A stretch of 44,414 nt of DNA from DATMNI01 sp035570275. GTDB lineage: Bacteria > Acidobacteriota > Terriglobia > Bryobacterales > Bryobacteraceae. The position numbers were made by a program, and so were the translations under genes. The stretch is taken from contig DATMNI010000212.1 of the NCBI GenBank assembly GCA_035570275.1, positions 1 to 44,414 of the forward strand, in the 5' to 3' direction. Below the pieces are notes generated by a model. The model saw nothing but the letters and a program-made list of their open reading frames with translations. It did not search any database and was not told the origin of the DNA. Below, piece by piece: positions 1 to 7,334 of the stretch. The stretch's first letter is position 1, and each line of letters starts with the position of its first letter.

Positions 1-164
1 TGTTGCACGTTGGCTGGCGTTTTTACCCTCGGGCCACCCTTGCCGGGTGCTTCCGGACGGCCGTACCGAAACGAGATGCTTCTCGGGCGAGCGAGCAACC
101 ATTCTTCGATTACAGGTGCGCGCGGCGAATTTGTTGTTGAGTTGGGAGGGGTTGGCAGGAGTTT

Positions 165-1652
165 TCAGCCTTTTGCGGGGTCGGGGTCGTGGCCGCCTGC
201 CGCGAGATCGGCGGCGATTTGCGCGAACTGGTCGAGTGCTGCTTGCAGATCTTCGACAATTTCCGCTGCCAGAACGGCCGGGTCCGGCAGATCGGACGAA
301 TCGCCCAGACTGTCGTCCCTGAGCCAGAAGACATCGAGATTGGCTTTGTCGCGCTTCACGAGGTCTTCATAGGAGAAGCACCGAAAACGCTCCGTTTCGG
401 TCCGCTGGTGCCGGTTCTCGGGGTTGTAGGCGAGGACAAAGCCATCCAGGTCGGCGCGGGTCAAGGTGTTCGTCTTCAGGGTGAAATGCCGGTTGGTGCG
501 GAGATCGTAGATCCAAAGCGTGCGGGTCCAGGGCGTTTCGCTGGCTGGCTTGCGATCGAAAAAGAGCACGTTGGCCTTGACGCCCTGGGCGTAGAAGATG
601 CCGGTGGGCAGCCGCAGCAGGGTGTGGACATCGCAATCGTGCAGCAGGCGTTTGCGTATGGTTTCGCCGGCGCCGCCTTCAAACAGCACGTTGTCGGGCA
701 GAACGATGGCGGCGCGGCCGTTGATCCGGAGCAGACTGCGGACGTGCTGCAGGAAGTTGAGCTGTTTGTTGCCGGTGGTGGCCCAGAAATCGTCGCGCAG
801 AATCTCCTTGCGCTCCTTCACCTCATCGCCTTCCTGGTTGACGATGGTGACGCTGGACTTTTTTCCGAAGGGCGGGTTGGTCAGCACCATGTCAAAGTTG
901 ACCGATGGCTTGGCGGCGAGGCTGTCCTTGCCGGCGGCGATATTCTTTTCATTGCCGAGGCCGTGCAGGAGCAGGTTCATGGCGCAGAGGCGGGCGGTAG
1001 ACGCGACCAGTTCGACGGCGTAGAGCGCGGCGGTGTGCAGGTGGCGTTTCTGGTCGCGGTCGAGATTGTGGTCCCGCAGGATGTGGTTAGCGGCCGAAAG
1101 GAGAAAGCCGCCGGTGCCGGCCGCGGGATCGATGATGGTGGTTCCCGGCTGCGGGCGCATGACTTCGACAATGGCATCGATCAGGGCGCGGGGAGTGAAG
1201 TACTGGCCGGCGCCGGACTTGGTGTCCTGGGCGTTCTTTTCGAGCAGGCCTTCGTAAATGTCGCCCTTGACGTCGGCGCTGAGCGCGCTCCAGGGTTCCT
1301 TGTCGATGAGATCGACGATCAGGCGGCGCAGGTGGGCAGGGCTCTGAATCTTGTTCTGAGCTTTTCTGAAAATGATTCCGAGGATGCCCGGCTCCTTGCC
1401 GAGATTTTCGAGGCTGTTGCGGTAATGCCTTTCGAGCGGGATGCCGTCCAGTTCTAAGAGGCTGGACCAGTTGTAATCTTCGGGGATGGCGGACTTGCGG
1501 TTGTAGGGCGGACGCGTCCGCTCATAGTCCATTTTGAGGAACAGAAGATAGGTGAGCTGCTCGACATCGTCGCCGTAGGAGACTCCGTCATCGCGGAGCA
1601 GGTTGCAGTAGTTCCAGACTTTGTTGACGAGATTACCGGCGGCGGAAGACAT
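165..1652 (-). CDS. hsdM: Type I restriction-modification DNA methyltransferase subunit HsdM
   Basis: Modification subunit of a type I R-M system: with HsdS it methylates adenine N6 in the recognition site using S-adenosylmethionine. The 495-residue protein has the usual layout. An N-terminal helical domain (about 1-130) is followed by the N6-methylase core, with the AdoMet motif DPAAGTGGFL at 175-184 and the catalytic NPPFG at 259-263. Length and both ends look complete. It is the last gene of a leftward hsdR-hsdS-hsdM arrangement, but about 1.1 kb containing two small genes separates it from hsdS. Its 5' end is duplicated twice in that gap. It should be active from sequence alone, even though hsdR is frameshifted. 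Confidence 0.95.
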   Translation of the reverse strand: MSSAAGNLVNKVWNYCNLLRDDGVSYGDDVEQLTYLLFLKMDYERTRPPYNRKSAIPEDYNWSSLLELDGIPLERHYRNSLENLGKEPGILGIIFRKAQNKIQSPAHLRRLIVDLIDKEPWSALSADVKGDIYEGLLEKNAQDTKSGAGQYFTPRALIDAIVEVMRPQPGTTIIDPAAGTGGFLLSAANHILRDHNLDRDQKRHLHTAALYAVELVASTARLCAMNLLLHGLGNEKNIAAGKDSLAAKPSVNFDMVLTNPPFGKKSSVTIVNQEGDEVKERKEILRDDFWATTGNKQLNFLQHVRSLLRINGRAAIVLPDNVLFEGGAGETIRKRLLHDCDVHTLLRLPTGIFYAQGVKANVLFFDRKPASETPWTRTLWIYDLRTNRHFTLKTNTLTRADLDGFVLAYNPENRHQRTETERFRCFSYEDLVKRDKANLDVFWLRDDSLGDSSDLPDPAVLAAEIVEDLQAALDQFAQIAADLAAGGHDPDPAKG

Positions 1653-1716
1653 CGGGAATGGGCCTCGGGGCTAGTGTGCTGCGGCGAGCGGGCGTAGGAT
1701 CTGGGTGTCGGTCATT
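1633..1716. repeat. hsdM 5'-end repeat, copy 1 (functional start)
   Basis: This stretch covers the first codons of hsdM and its upstream region. Blocks of it recur at 2298-2364: TGTCGGTCATT, a CGGGGCTA block, and the GGCGGAAGACATC block that encodes the hsdM start on the minus strand. A weaker version sits at 2712-2752. It is the parent copy of a small direct-repeat set bounding the cassettes between hsdS and hsdM. Confidence 0.6.
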
Positions 1717-1770
1717 GGCGGGCGAATTCCTCAAGGGACGCGTACCGGGGACATCGAACCGGCCCGCCGA

Positions 1771-2031
1771 TTAGTGCTGCCCGTTCCCGCCGCGCTCCAG
1801 GAACGCCTTCAGCAATGTCTCCAGTTCCTGGTGCCGCTTACGTTGGTTGCGCGCTTCCCGGACGCCGAGTCGGACGGCGCGGCGCAAGGTTCTCTCAGTC
1901 TTGTCCAGGTTTGCCTCAAGCTTAGTCTGACTTGCCCGCAGTTCCGCCATCCCGCGATCATGTTCGGCCATCATCCGATCGTGATCGGCGAGCATCTCAT
2001 CGTGCTGTTCAAGCCATTTGTCATGATCCAT
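1771..2031 (-). CDS. Small charged coiled-coil protein in the hsdS-hsdM gap
   Basis: An 86-residue protein that I do not recognise as a named family. It is almost wholly predicted helix. Residues 8-30 carry a short repeat of the form (H-D-x-M-x-A) three times, followed by a Lys/Arg/Glu-rich segment, so a coiled coil or tetramerising helix is likely. There is no signal peptide. A GAGGA Shine-Dalgarno-like sequence lies about 6 bases upstream of the ATG, which supports translation. It lies between hsdS and hsdM on the same strand, with a palindromic motif (2106-2132) and a PIN-domain fragment upstream. It could be an accessory of the R-M locus, or an unrelated gene brought in with a cassette. 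Confidence 0.6.
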   Translation of the reverse strand: MDHDKWLEQHDEMLADHDRMMAEHDRGMAELRASQTKLEANLDKTERTLRRAVRLGVREARNQRKRHQELETLLKAFLERGGNGQH

Positions 2032-2105
2032 CTAGTCCTCGCCGTCACGCCAAGCCGGCGTAATCCACGTGCATCGCAGGCTCCGGTATCGGGTCGCCAC
2101 TGCTC

Positions 2106-2132
2106 TGAGTTTAGCTCACAACCGGATACCGG
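2106..2132. repeat. Palindromic motif copy 1, upstream of coiled-coil gene
   Basis: Contains TGAGTTTAGCTCA, a near-perfect 13-bp palindrome with one mismatch, followed by CAACCGGA. The same block with a perfect palindrome recurs at 2649-2675. Each copy lies upstream of a small minus-strand coiled-coil gene, at about 75 bp here and 27 bp for the second copy. It may be an operator, or simply part of the duplicated cassette. Confidence 0.5.
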
Positions 2133-2144
2133 CTCGGGCCGAGT

Positions 2145-2295
2145 CGACGCCAGGCCCCATCAATTATTTGATTCTGATCGGCGAGATCGAGGCGCTGACG
2201 GCGGTCTACGATCTGCTGCTCATCCCGCCTTCGGCGCACGAGGAACTCGGACGGGCACAAGCGCCGGAAGCGGTGCGATTGCGGATAGCCTGTTT
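2145..2295 (+). pseudogene. Fragment of a PIN-domain (VapC-like) toxin gene
   Basis: The plus-strand frame over 2159-2290 translates to a stretch resembling the N-terminus of PIN-domain toxins. It contains INYLILIGEIEAL, then LLIPPSAHEEL and APEAVR, matching the usual pattern of a P-x-N-Y-L segment followed by a conserved IPP..V..EL and a PEAVR motif. Just upstream, in another frame, the bases read V-D-A, as expected for the start of the acidic first strand (SDASP-type), so a small indel has broken it. Only about 45 residues remain. The fragment stops where hsdM repeat copy 2 begins (2298), which suggests a recombination event truncated it. The family match is from memory, not a search. Confidence 0.55.
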
Positions 2296-2297
2296 AC

Positions 2298-2364
2298 TTA
2301 CCAGCGGCGGAAGACATCAGACATCGGCTTCGGGGCTACGCGGGCGCGACGTCTGTCGGTCATT
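2298..2364. repeat. hsdM 5'-end repeat, copy 2
   Basis: On the minus strand this copy still reads MSSAAGK followed by a stop, against MSSAAGN in hsdM. The shared TGTCGGTCATT block lies at 2354-2364. It is a decayed duplicate of the hsdM start region, flanked by the PIN fragment on one side and the second coiled-coil gene on the other. Confidence 0.6.
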
Positions 2365-2379
2365 AGGTCTCTGTGCCCC

Positions 2380-2622
2380 TCAGTTCTTGGGCAGTGTGTT
2401 GAGGTACGCCTGCCACTGGCGGCCAAGGGCACGGGTTTCGGCGCTGAGCTTGGCCACTTCGGCTTCGGTCTTGGCTTGGGCCTTGGCGAGATCAGCCATA
2501 GCGTGTTTGAGTTCGGCGGTAGACTCCTCGGTTTTTACCTGGGCTTCGGCGAGTGCGGTCATGGCCTGTTCGAGGCGGGCGATCTGGCCATCATGGCGTG
2601 CAACGTTCTTGTCGGTCGGCAT
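2380..2622 (-). CDS. Small alanine-rich coiled-coil protein in the hsdS-hsdM gap
   Basis: An 80-residue, probably soluble all-helical protein of unknown family. Residues 12-65 show heptad-like spacing of Ala/Leu with many Glu and Lys residues (for example ALAEAQVKTEES and LAKAQAKTEAEVAKL), typical of a long coiled coil. A GGAG element lies 4-5 bases before the ATG. A perfect 13-bp palindrome, TGAGTTTAACTCA, lies 27 bp upstream. It shares orientation, size class and upstream motif with the gene at 1771-2031 but has little obvious residue identity. Together they look like two related accessory genes inserted between hsdS and hsdM. Confidence 0.6.
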   Translation of the reverse strand: MPTDKNVARHDGQIARLEQAMTALAEAQVKTEESTAELKHAMADLAKAQAKTEAEVAKLSAETRALGRQWQAYLNTLPKN

Positions 2623-2648
2623 GGTCTCCGGTCCCCTAGTTTCTGGTT

Positions 2649-2675
2649 TGAGTTTAACTCACAACCGGACATCGG
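2649..2675. repeat. Palindromic motif copy 2, upstream of coiled-coil gene
   Basis: TGAGTTTAACTCA (2649-2661) is a perfect palindrome, followed by CAACCGGA as in copy 1. Its position just ahead of the start at 2622 suits a repressor site. No regulator gene of the usual controller type is visible nearby. Confidence 0.5.
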
Positions 2676-2711
2676 CGGTGTGGCTGCGTCGGGATGTGAG
2701 CGGGTTGCTGG

Positions 2712-2752
2712 TTAGGTCCGCAGCGGTGGAAAACATCAGGCATGGACCTCAG
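2712..2752. repeat. hsdM 5'-end repeat, copy 3 (degenerate)
   Basis: On the minus strand this junction reads MFSTAADL, which resembles the hsdM start MSSAAGNL. It lies exactly at the end of hsdS, where hsdM would be expected to begin in a compact locus. It is the most diverged of the three copies and overlaps the last codons of hsdS. Confidence 0.5.
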
Positions 2753-4085
2753 GTTTCCGTGGGGTGCGGCGCGCCGAAGCGTGGACGCGGGCGGCGCGGA
2801 TGCGTTCCAGCAGGACGGATGCGGGTTCGTCGTTGGGGTCTTGGGCGACGAGTTTTCCATCGAAGACTTTCTTCAGGATGGCCTGGCGGAGGCGGGCGGC
2901 GCAGGTGAGGGCAATAGTGACAGTTGAATCAACGGCCGCCGCCTCGGTTAGCTGTCGGGTTGCCTCCTCGGTAATCTCTGCGACCCGCTCACGTGGAGGG
3001 AGGCAGATGTCGAGACCACCGACGATACCGAGATTGAGATTTGGCTGCACTCCTCCGCATGCGTGACGTCGTATTTGATCATACGCGGAGGTCAGGGCGA
3101 GTTTCACGTATTCTCTATAGTCGCTCCACTCTGGGCGGATCTGTATCGCCGCAAGTGCCTGATTGATCGTGGCATTGATTCGAAGCTCCGATATTTTGCC
3201 GCGCGTTTTGCCTTCACCATACATTGCCATTAGCAAGGTTCCAGCCGGGTAGATCTTCAGGACCGTGCTGTCGAGGGCGACTTCCGTTACGAAGTCCTGG
3301 GGTTCGTCAATGAAAGGACGATTCACCGCCGTGCTGGTCACCCATGGAATCGTGCCTGCTCGCCAAAACTCTTCATTGCCGCGGTAGGGCGTTGACCCCG
3401 TGCCGATATCTGCGAGTTCCCTGAGCTTGCGTGTTGTCCATGAGTGGCAACTCTCCGGCGATGGATGACTGAGTGCGGATAATATAGCGCCAGCGTATAC
3501 GCGAAGGCGCTCGCGGACTGCTTCCAGTGTGGAAATGCTGTTGTCCAAGCGGGTGAACTGCTTTTCGATCTCGGCAACGATGCGGCGCTGTTCCGCGAGG
3601 GGCGGCACAGGTACGGGCATCGATTTCAGGTCAACACCCGAGATACCGCACTGGCCGGCTGTCGTTCTCACGCGCGACTGTACCCATTGGCGACTGTCGC
3701 CGTAGTTGACCGCAATCTCGAAGAATGGCGCGTGGAAGCCGGGTTTCAATTGAGCGCGGATCAGTTTGTCGGGATACACGAGTGTTTCGTGTAGCTCGGG
3801 AACCATGGCGCCGACGCCGACCAGTGTAGGATTGCCGTTGTATCGCGTGAACAGCAGGTCGCCAGCGCTGAGCCGGTACGAATTGTATTCCGCCGCGTGC
3901 TCTAAGTGCCGGCGCTCTTCGATCCGCAGGTTCATCGGACGGACAGCGCTGATCTTGAGGATGGCAAGCCCTTGTTCGGAATATGGCTTTGCTGAGATGC
4001 CGTTGCGCAGTGAATCAATAATCTCGCCGAATGTGGTCCAAGCCCAGCCCGGCGGCAATTCCCTCACACTGAACCAGCACCTCAT
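2736..4085 (-). CDS. hsdS: Type I restriction-modification specificity subunit HsdS
   Basis: DNA-recognition subunit that sets the bipartite target of the methylase and nuclease. The 449 residues show two target-recognition domains. The first (about 8-150) opens with LPPGWAWTTFGEI, the second (about 225-390) with a GTGSTPYRGNEEFW segment and IPWVTSTAVN. They are separated by the conserved helical spacer PPLAEQRRIVAEIEKQFTRL. A second spacer follows near the C-terminus (PPRERVAEITEEA). The ATG at 4085 would overlap the 3' end of hsdR by 71 bp. An in-frame GTG at 4067 directly before the first domain is an alternative start, and neither has a strong ribosome-binding site. Confidence 0.93.
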   Translation of the reverse strand: MRCWFSVRELPPGWAWTTFGEIIDSLRNGISAKPYSEQGLAILKISAVRPMNLRIEERRHLEHAAEYNSYRLSAGDLLFTRYNGNPTLVGVGAMVPELHETLVYPDKLIRAQLKPGFHAPFFEIAVNYGDSRQWVQSRVRTTAGQCGISGVDLKSMPVPVPPLAEQRRIVAEIEKQFTRLDNSISTLEAVRERLRVYAGAILSALSHPSPESCHSWTTRKLRELADIGTGSTPYRGNEEFWRAGTIPWVTSTAVNRPFIDEPQDFVTEVALDSTVLKIYPAGTLLMAMYGEGKTRGKISELRINATINQALAAIQIRPEWSDYREYVKLALTSAYDQIRRHACGGVQPNLNLGIVGGLDICLPPRERVAEITEEATRQLTEAAAVDSTVTIALTCAARLRQAILKKVFDGKLVAQDPNDEPASVLLERIRAARVHASARRTPRKPEVHA

Positions 4086-5799
4086 TCAGTTCATCCAACA
4101 GAGGCTGAAGCCGATCTCCGAAAAGTTGGTACGCCCGTCCCAGTCCACCCTTCTGCGAGAACGGCAAACTCTCCAGATCATCGCGTGTGATTTCCATGCT
4201 GGTTCCGACGTGCGCCGCAATCGCGGTCAACCACTGGATCTGGTCGTCACTGAAGTTACTGCCGCCGGCCTGCTGTTCGACGATCCAGTTTTCAAAGCGC
4301 TGGCGGACGGATTCGGGAAAAGGCTCGAGTTGCCCCTCCTTACTAATGGCGAATTTCACCAGGGCGACGATATTGGTCAGGACCCGCTCCTTCGAAGCGT
4401 GTACGCGGGTGCGGTCGAGAGTCTCGTAGGCGTGCCAGAGCTTCTCGGTGGTCCATGCGGGGTGCGGCTTGTGGATGGCGTCGGCCAGATCGCGCACCCG
4501 CTTGTATGTCAGGCGGGAGCGGTACGGCCGGCTGTAGAGAATTTGCAACGCCTCGATATCGTCCTTGTGTTCCGCCAGGTATTGTTCGAATTCCTTGGTC
4601 AGCGCCGCGGCTTTATCCTTCGCATCCTGCGAATAGCCGGAAAACGTCACTGCGTCCTTGCTCACCGTATCGACCACCTGTTCGTGCGACTTTTGAACGG
4701 CGGCGATGGTCTGGCGTAGCGCGGGATTGGCGCGGACGGGCTTGACGGCATCGGAAATCATGCGGTGGGCGGCGGATTCGACGGCTTCGGTTGGAGGCGT
4801 TGCCAGTCCGGTTTCCTGGCGCGCCATGTCTTCGTGACGGTCGGGGTCCAGAGCATCGACGAGGCCGTGAATAATGGCAGCGAGTTCGACGCCGTGGGCG
4901 GCGTCGCGGACCGCTTCGGCTTCGGGTTTGGACATGCGGCGATCCAGGCGGGCAAGCCGGGATGCCAGCGAGGACACCAGGTCTTTATCGGTGCTGCCCA
5001 AGGCCACGGCTTCCAGAAGTTTCGCCAGCGGAACATGCCGCTGGTGGTCGAGCGGCCGGGTTTCGACCAACGGATGATCGGTCACGCCCACGGCATCCAC
5101 GATCACGAAGCGGTCCTTGGCTTCGGCATCGGGCGTGACGCCGCGTAGCTCGTCGGAGGAGAGAACTCGGACACCGCGGCCCTTCATCTGTTCGAAATAG
5201 TTGAGGCTGCGCACGTCGCGCAGGAAGAAAAGGATTTCGAGCGGGCGCACATCCGTTCCGGTAGCGATCATGTCCACCGTCACCACCATTCGGGGATTGT
5301 AGGCGGTGCGGAAGAGCGCCAGGAGCCCGTCCGCTTTGTCGCCGGCATCCACCCAGGCAGCGACGGTCTCTTCGGTTCCGTCGTCCCGCTTTACCAGCCT
5401 GGCGACGCGCACTTTGCCGGTGCGATATGTGATTTTCTGGCAGAACTCGTTGCCCTTGCCGAACTCCTCGCGGACGATCTGTACGATGTCGTCGGCGTGG
5501 CTATCGTCGCGGGCGAATATCAAAGTCTTGGGAACTTCGGTGCGGCCGGGAAAGATATCGGTGAAGAGCTTGTCGCGGAATTCGCGGATCACGGTGCGAA
5601 TCTGGTCCGGGGCTACAACGTCGCGGTTGAGATCGCTGGAAGTGTATGAGAAATCGGTATCGAGGAGTTCGGCGCGGCGGGCGCGAGTGAGGCGATCGCG
5701 CTTGTCGATCCAAAAACCCGATTCCACGCGCGACCCAGCGGCGGTGATGCGCGTATCGATCTTATAGACGTCAAAATCGACGCTCACCCCATCGGCCAC
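4015..5799 (-). CDS. hsdR: HsdR C-terminal part (downstream of frameshift)
   Basis: Second half of the type I restriction subunit, which couples ATP-driven translocation to DNA cleavage. It carries the helicase C-terminal motifs: ATGTDVRPLEILFFLRDV and FEQMKGRGVRV (motifs V and VI). The long C-terminal region resembles the EcoEI-type R-subunit C-terminal domain. The true reading frame extends upstream of the ATG at 5799 to about 5820, where FTDAVADGVSVDFD continues the helicase core of the upstream fragment. The ATG is therefore probably not a real start. With the frameshift repaired, HsdR would be about 970 residues, normal for the family. Confidence 0.85.
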   Translation of the reverse strand: MADGVSVDFDVYKIDTRITAAGSRVESGFWIDKRDRLTRARRAELLDTDFSYTSSDLNRDVVAPDQIRTVIREFRDKLFTDIFPGRTEVPKTLIFARDDSHADDIVQIVREEFGKGNEFCQKITYRTGKVRVARLVKRDDGTEETVAAWVDAGDKADGLLALFRTAYNPRMVVTVDMIATGTDVRPLEILFFLRDVRSLNYFEQMKGRGVRVLSSDELRGVTPDAEAKDRFVIVDAVGVTDHPLVETRPLDHQRHVPLAKLLEAVALGSTDKDLVSSLASRLARLDRRMSKPEAEAVRDAAHGVELAAIIHGLVDALDPDRHEDMARQETGLATPPTEAVESAAHRMISDAVKPVRANPALRQTIAAVQKSHEQVVDTVSKDAVTFSGYSQDAKDKAAALTKEFEQYLAEHKDDIEALQILYSRPYRSRLTYKRVRDLADAIHKPHPAWTTEKLWHAYETLDRTRVHASKERVLTNIVALVKFAISKEGQLEPFPESVRQRFENWIVEQQAGGSNFSDDQIQWLTAIAAHVGTSMEITRDDLESLPFSQKGGLGRAYQLFGDRLQPLLDELNEVLVQCEGIAAGLGLDHIRRDY

Positions 5800-6925
5800 G
5801 GCATCGGTGAAGGTGTGGCGGCATCACGTTCTGGTTGAAGAAGCCCAGAGTGTTTTTCGAGGGCGTAGCAGTCAGACCAATGAGGAATGCATCGAAATAC
5901 TCCAGAACCTGACGCCAGAGGTTATATATGGAGCGGTGGCACTCGTCGGTGACGACGAAATCGAAGGTCTCGATGGGGACGGCCCGGTTGTATTCGATGG
6001 GATCGGGCGCCTTGTGGAGGTCGGCTAAGGAGGCGGCGGAGGTTTCTTCGTTGCCGGGGTCGTAATCCGAGTCGCCTTTCAGGATGGAATAGAGGCGCTG
6101 GATGGTGGTGATGGCGACAGGGCAAACCGGATCGATGGTATTTGAGGAAAGTAACTGGACGTTGTAGATCTCGGTGAATTTACGGCCGTCGCCGGGGATA
6201 GTGAACTGCTGGAATTCATTGAGGGCCTGGCGGCCGAGAGTGCGGCGATCCACCAGAAACAGAACGCGCCGGGCGCCGGCGTAGGCGATCAGGCGATAAA
6301 CGAAGTTGCAGGCGGTGAAAGTCTTTCCACTGCCCATGGTCATGTGGATGAGAGCGCGGGGATGGTTACGGGCAAGGGACTGTTCGAGATTGGCGATGAC
6401 GCGGTGTTGGTGGTCCCACAGGCCGTCGCGCGGGACGCCCGGCATGAGGCGAAGCTGGTTGCGGAGACCGGAACCGGGCGATTTGAGGTCCGACTCCATC
6501 CAGGTTGCGAGCGTTTCGGGCCGGTGGAAACCGAATACCGGCCGGCTGCGCGCGTCCGGGTCGAGTAGATTTGTGAAACGCGTTTCGACGCCGGTTGACT
6601 CATAGCAGAAAGGCAATGGGCGGCGCGGAGCGGGAAGATTCTTCGGCAATCCCACGCTGTACTTATTGGTTTGGATTTCGACGCCGATCAGGGGAATGCC
6701 GGCTTTCTTGGCTTCGACCACGCCAGCAGCGTATCCATCGACATACAGAAGGTAGTCGGCCAAGCCGTGACCAGCAGCGAGTTGGAATTCGCGAATGGCG
6801 ATACCGCGGCCGGCATCAATGTTGACGCAGTCGCGGTTTTGGATCAGCCATCCGGCTCCAGTTAGTAGGCGGTCGATGTCAGCGCGGGCACGGTCCTCCG
6901 GCTTTCCGCGGGGCGGGATGGTCAT
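5771..6925 (-). CDS. hsdR: HsdR N-terminal part (ends at frameshift)
   Basis: First half of the type I restriction endonuclease. It holds the PD-(D/E)xK nuclease domain (D57, E71, K73 in the LADYLLYVDG...VVEAKK segment), Walker A MGSGKT at 197-202, the DECH box at 327-330 and motif III LTATP at 351-355. After FFNQNVM (to residue 368) the frame goes wrong, giving a 16-residue nonsense tail and a stop at 5771. Removing one G/C in the GTGGCGGC run around 5815-5822 restores NVMRHTFTDAVADGV and joins the downstream ORF. Either the gene is inactive or the base is a sequencing error. An AATATA (TATATT on the minus strand) at 6950-6955 could be its -10, but no good -35 is visible. Confidence 0.88.
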   Translation of the reverse strand: MTIPPRGKPEDRARADIDRLLTGAGWLIQNRDCVNIDAGRGIAIREFQLAAGHGLADYLLYVDGYAAGVVEAKKAGIPLIGVEIQTNKYSVGLPKNLPAPRRPLPFCYESTGVETRFTNLLDPDARSRPVFGFHRPETLATWMESDLKSPGSGLRNQLRLMPGVPRDGLWDHQHRVIANLEQSLARNHPRALIHMTMGSGKTFTACNFVYRLIAYAGARRVLFLVDRRTLGRQALNEFQQFTIPGDGRKFTEIYNVQLLSSNTIDPVCPVAITTIQRLYSILKGDSDYDPGNEETSAASLADLHKAPDPIEYNRAVPIETFDFVVTDECHRSIYNLWRQVLEYFDAFLIGLTATPSKNTLGFFNQNVMPPHLHRCRGRWGERRF

Positions 6926-7112
6926 GGGTAGTTCGGAGCGTAAATCAACAATATAGCTCTGTTGGGGGTTGGCGGGCGGCGTTCCGCAGGTATAGGGGTA
7001 CTCCGGTTAGGAAGGGGCTGGGACTGGCAACGTTGCGCTCGCGGTTGAGCACGCCGGCGATGTTGCGCAGGGAGCCGTTGCCGCTTCGTCGGAGGCGGCG
7101 CGCGATGGGACA

Positions 7113-7166
7113 GGCGGATTGCCAATCCGCCGCAGGTTGGCAACCAGGTTGTTAACCTGCCCCACA
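7113..7166. repeat. REP-like double palindrome (single arm, with internal duplication)
   Basis: Two adjacent palindromes: GGCGGATTGCCAATCCGCC, then a CAGGTTG/CAACCTG type in which part is duplicated (CAGGTTGGCAACCAGGTTG, then TTAACCTGCCCCACA). The same composite occurs twice, as an inverted pair, at 42748-42887. Conserved arms with variable central bases point to selection for, or copying of, a folded structure. Confidence 0.8.
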
Positions 7167-7287
7167 TACCCGCTTCACACCAGGTTGCGCTAGGAGAGGG
7201 ACAGGCCGAGCTCCGCATCTCGCACCGAAGCCGACAGCGTGCGGCCCCCGATTGCCGCCTTTCTCTTGCTGCCTTTTCCCTTGCGCT

Positions 7288-7317
7288 TCGACAAAAGCGC
7301 TGGTAGCATCTTATTGT
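7288..7317 (+). promoter_or_regulatory. Candidate sigma70-type promoter of padR-ADOP
   Basis: TCGACA (7288-7293, 5/6 match to TTGACA) is followed after 18 bp by TATTGT (7312-7317, 4/6 match to TATAAT). Transcription would start near 7324, leaving a leader of about 11 bases that contains the AAAGGGG ribosome-binding site before the padR ATG at 7335. Read by eye only. Confidence 0.4.
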
Positions 7318-7334
7318 AGAAGTGAAAGGGGAAC

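Larger units (their letters stand above)
6926..7334. other. Intergenic region between hsdR and padR with repeats and a possible gene remnant
   Basis: No complete gene was found here. It contains the REP-like element at 7113-7166 and the padR promoter at its right end. On the minus strand about 6943-7077 translates to a short open stretch (NGSLRNIAGVLNRERNVASP onward) that looks coding-like but has no start and no family I recognise. It could be a remnant. Confidence 0.4.

Noticed and set aside
35..49. CACCC/GGGTG hairpin as an hsdM terminator
   Set aside because: A stem of 5 bp with no T tract in the direction of hsdM transcription.
189..1457. A 422-codon plus-strand open frame opposite hsdM
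   Set aside because: It is fully antisense to a clear methyltransferase, is rich in Gly/Val/Ala in the pattern of a GC-rich shadow, and has no ribosome-binding site or family.
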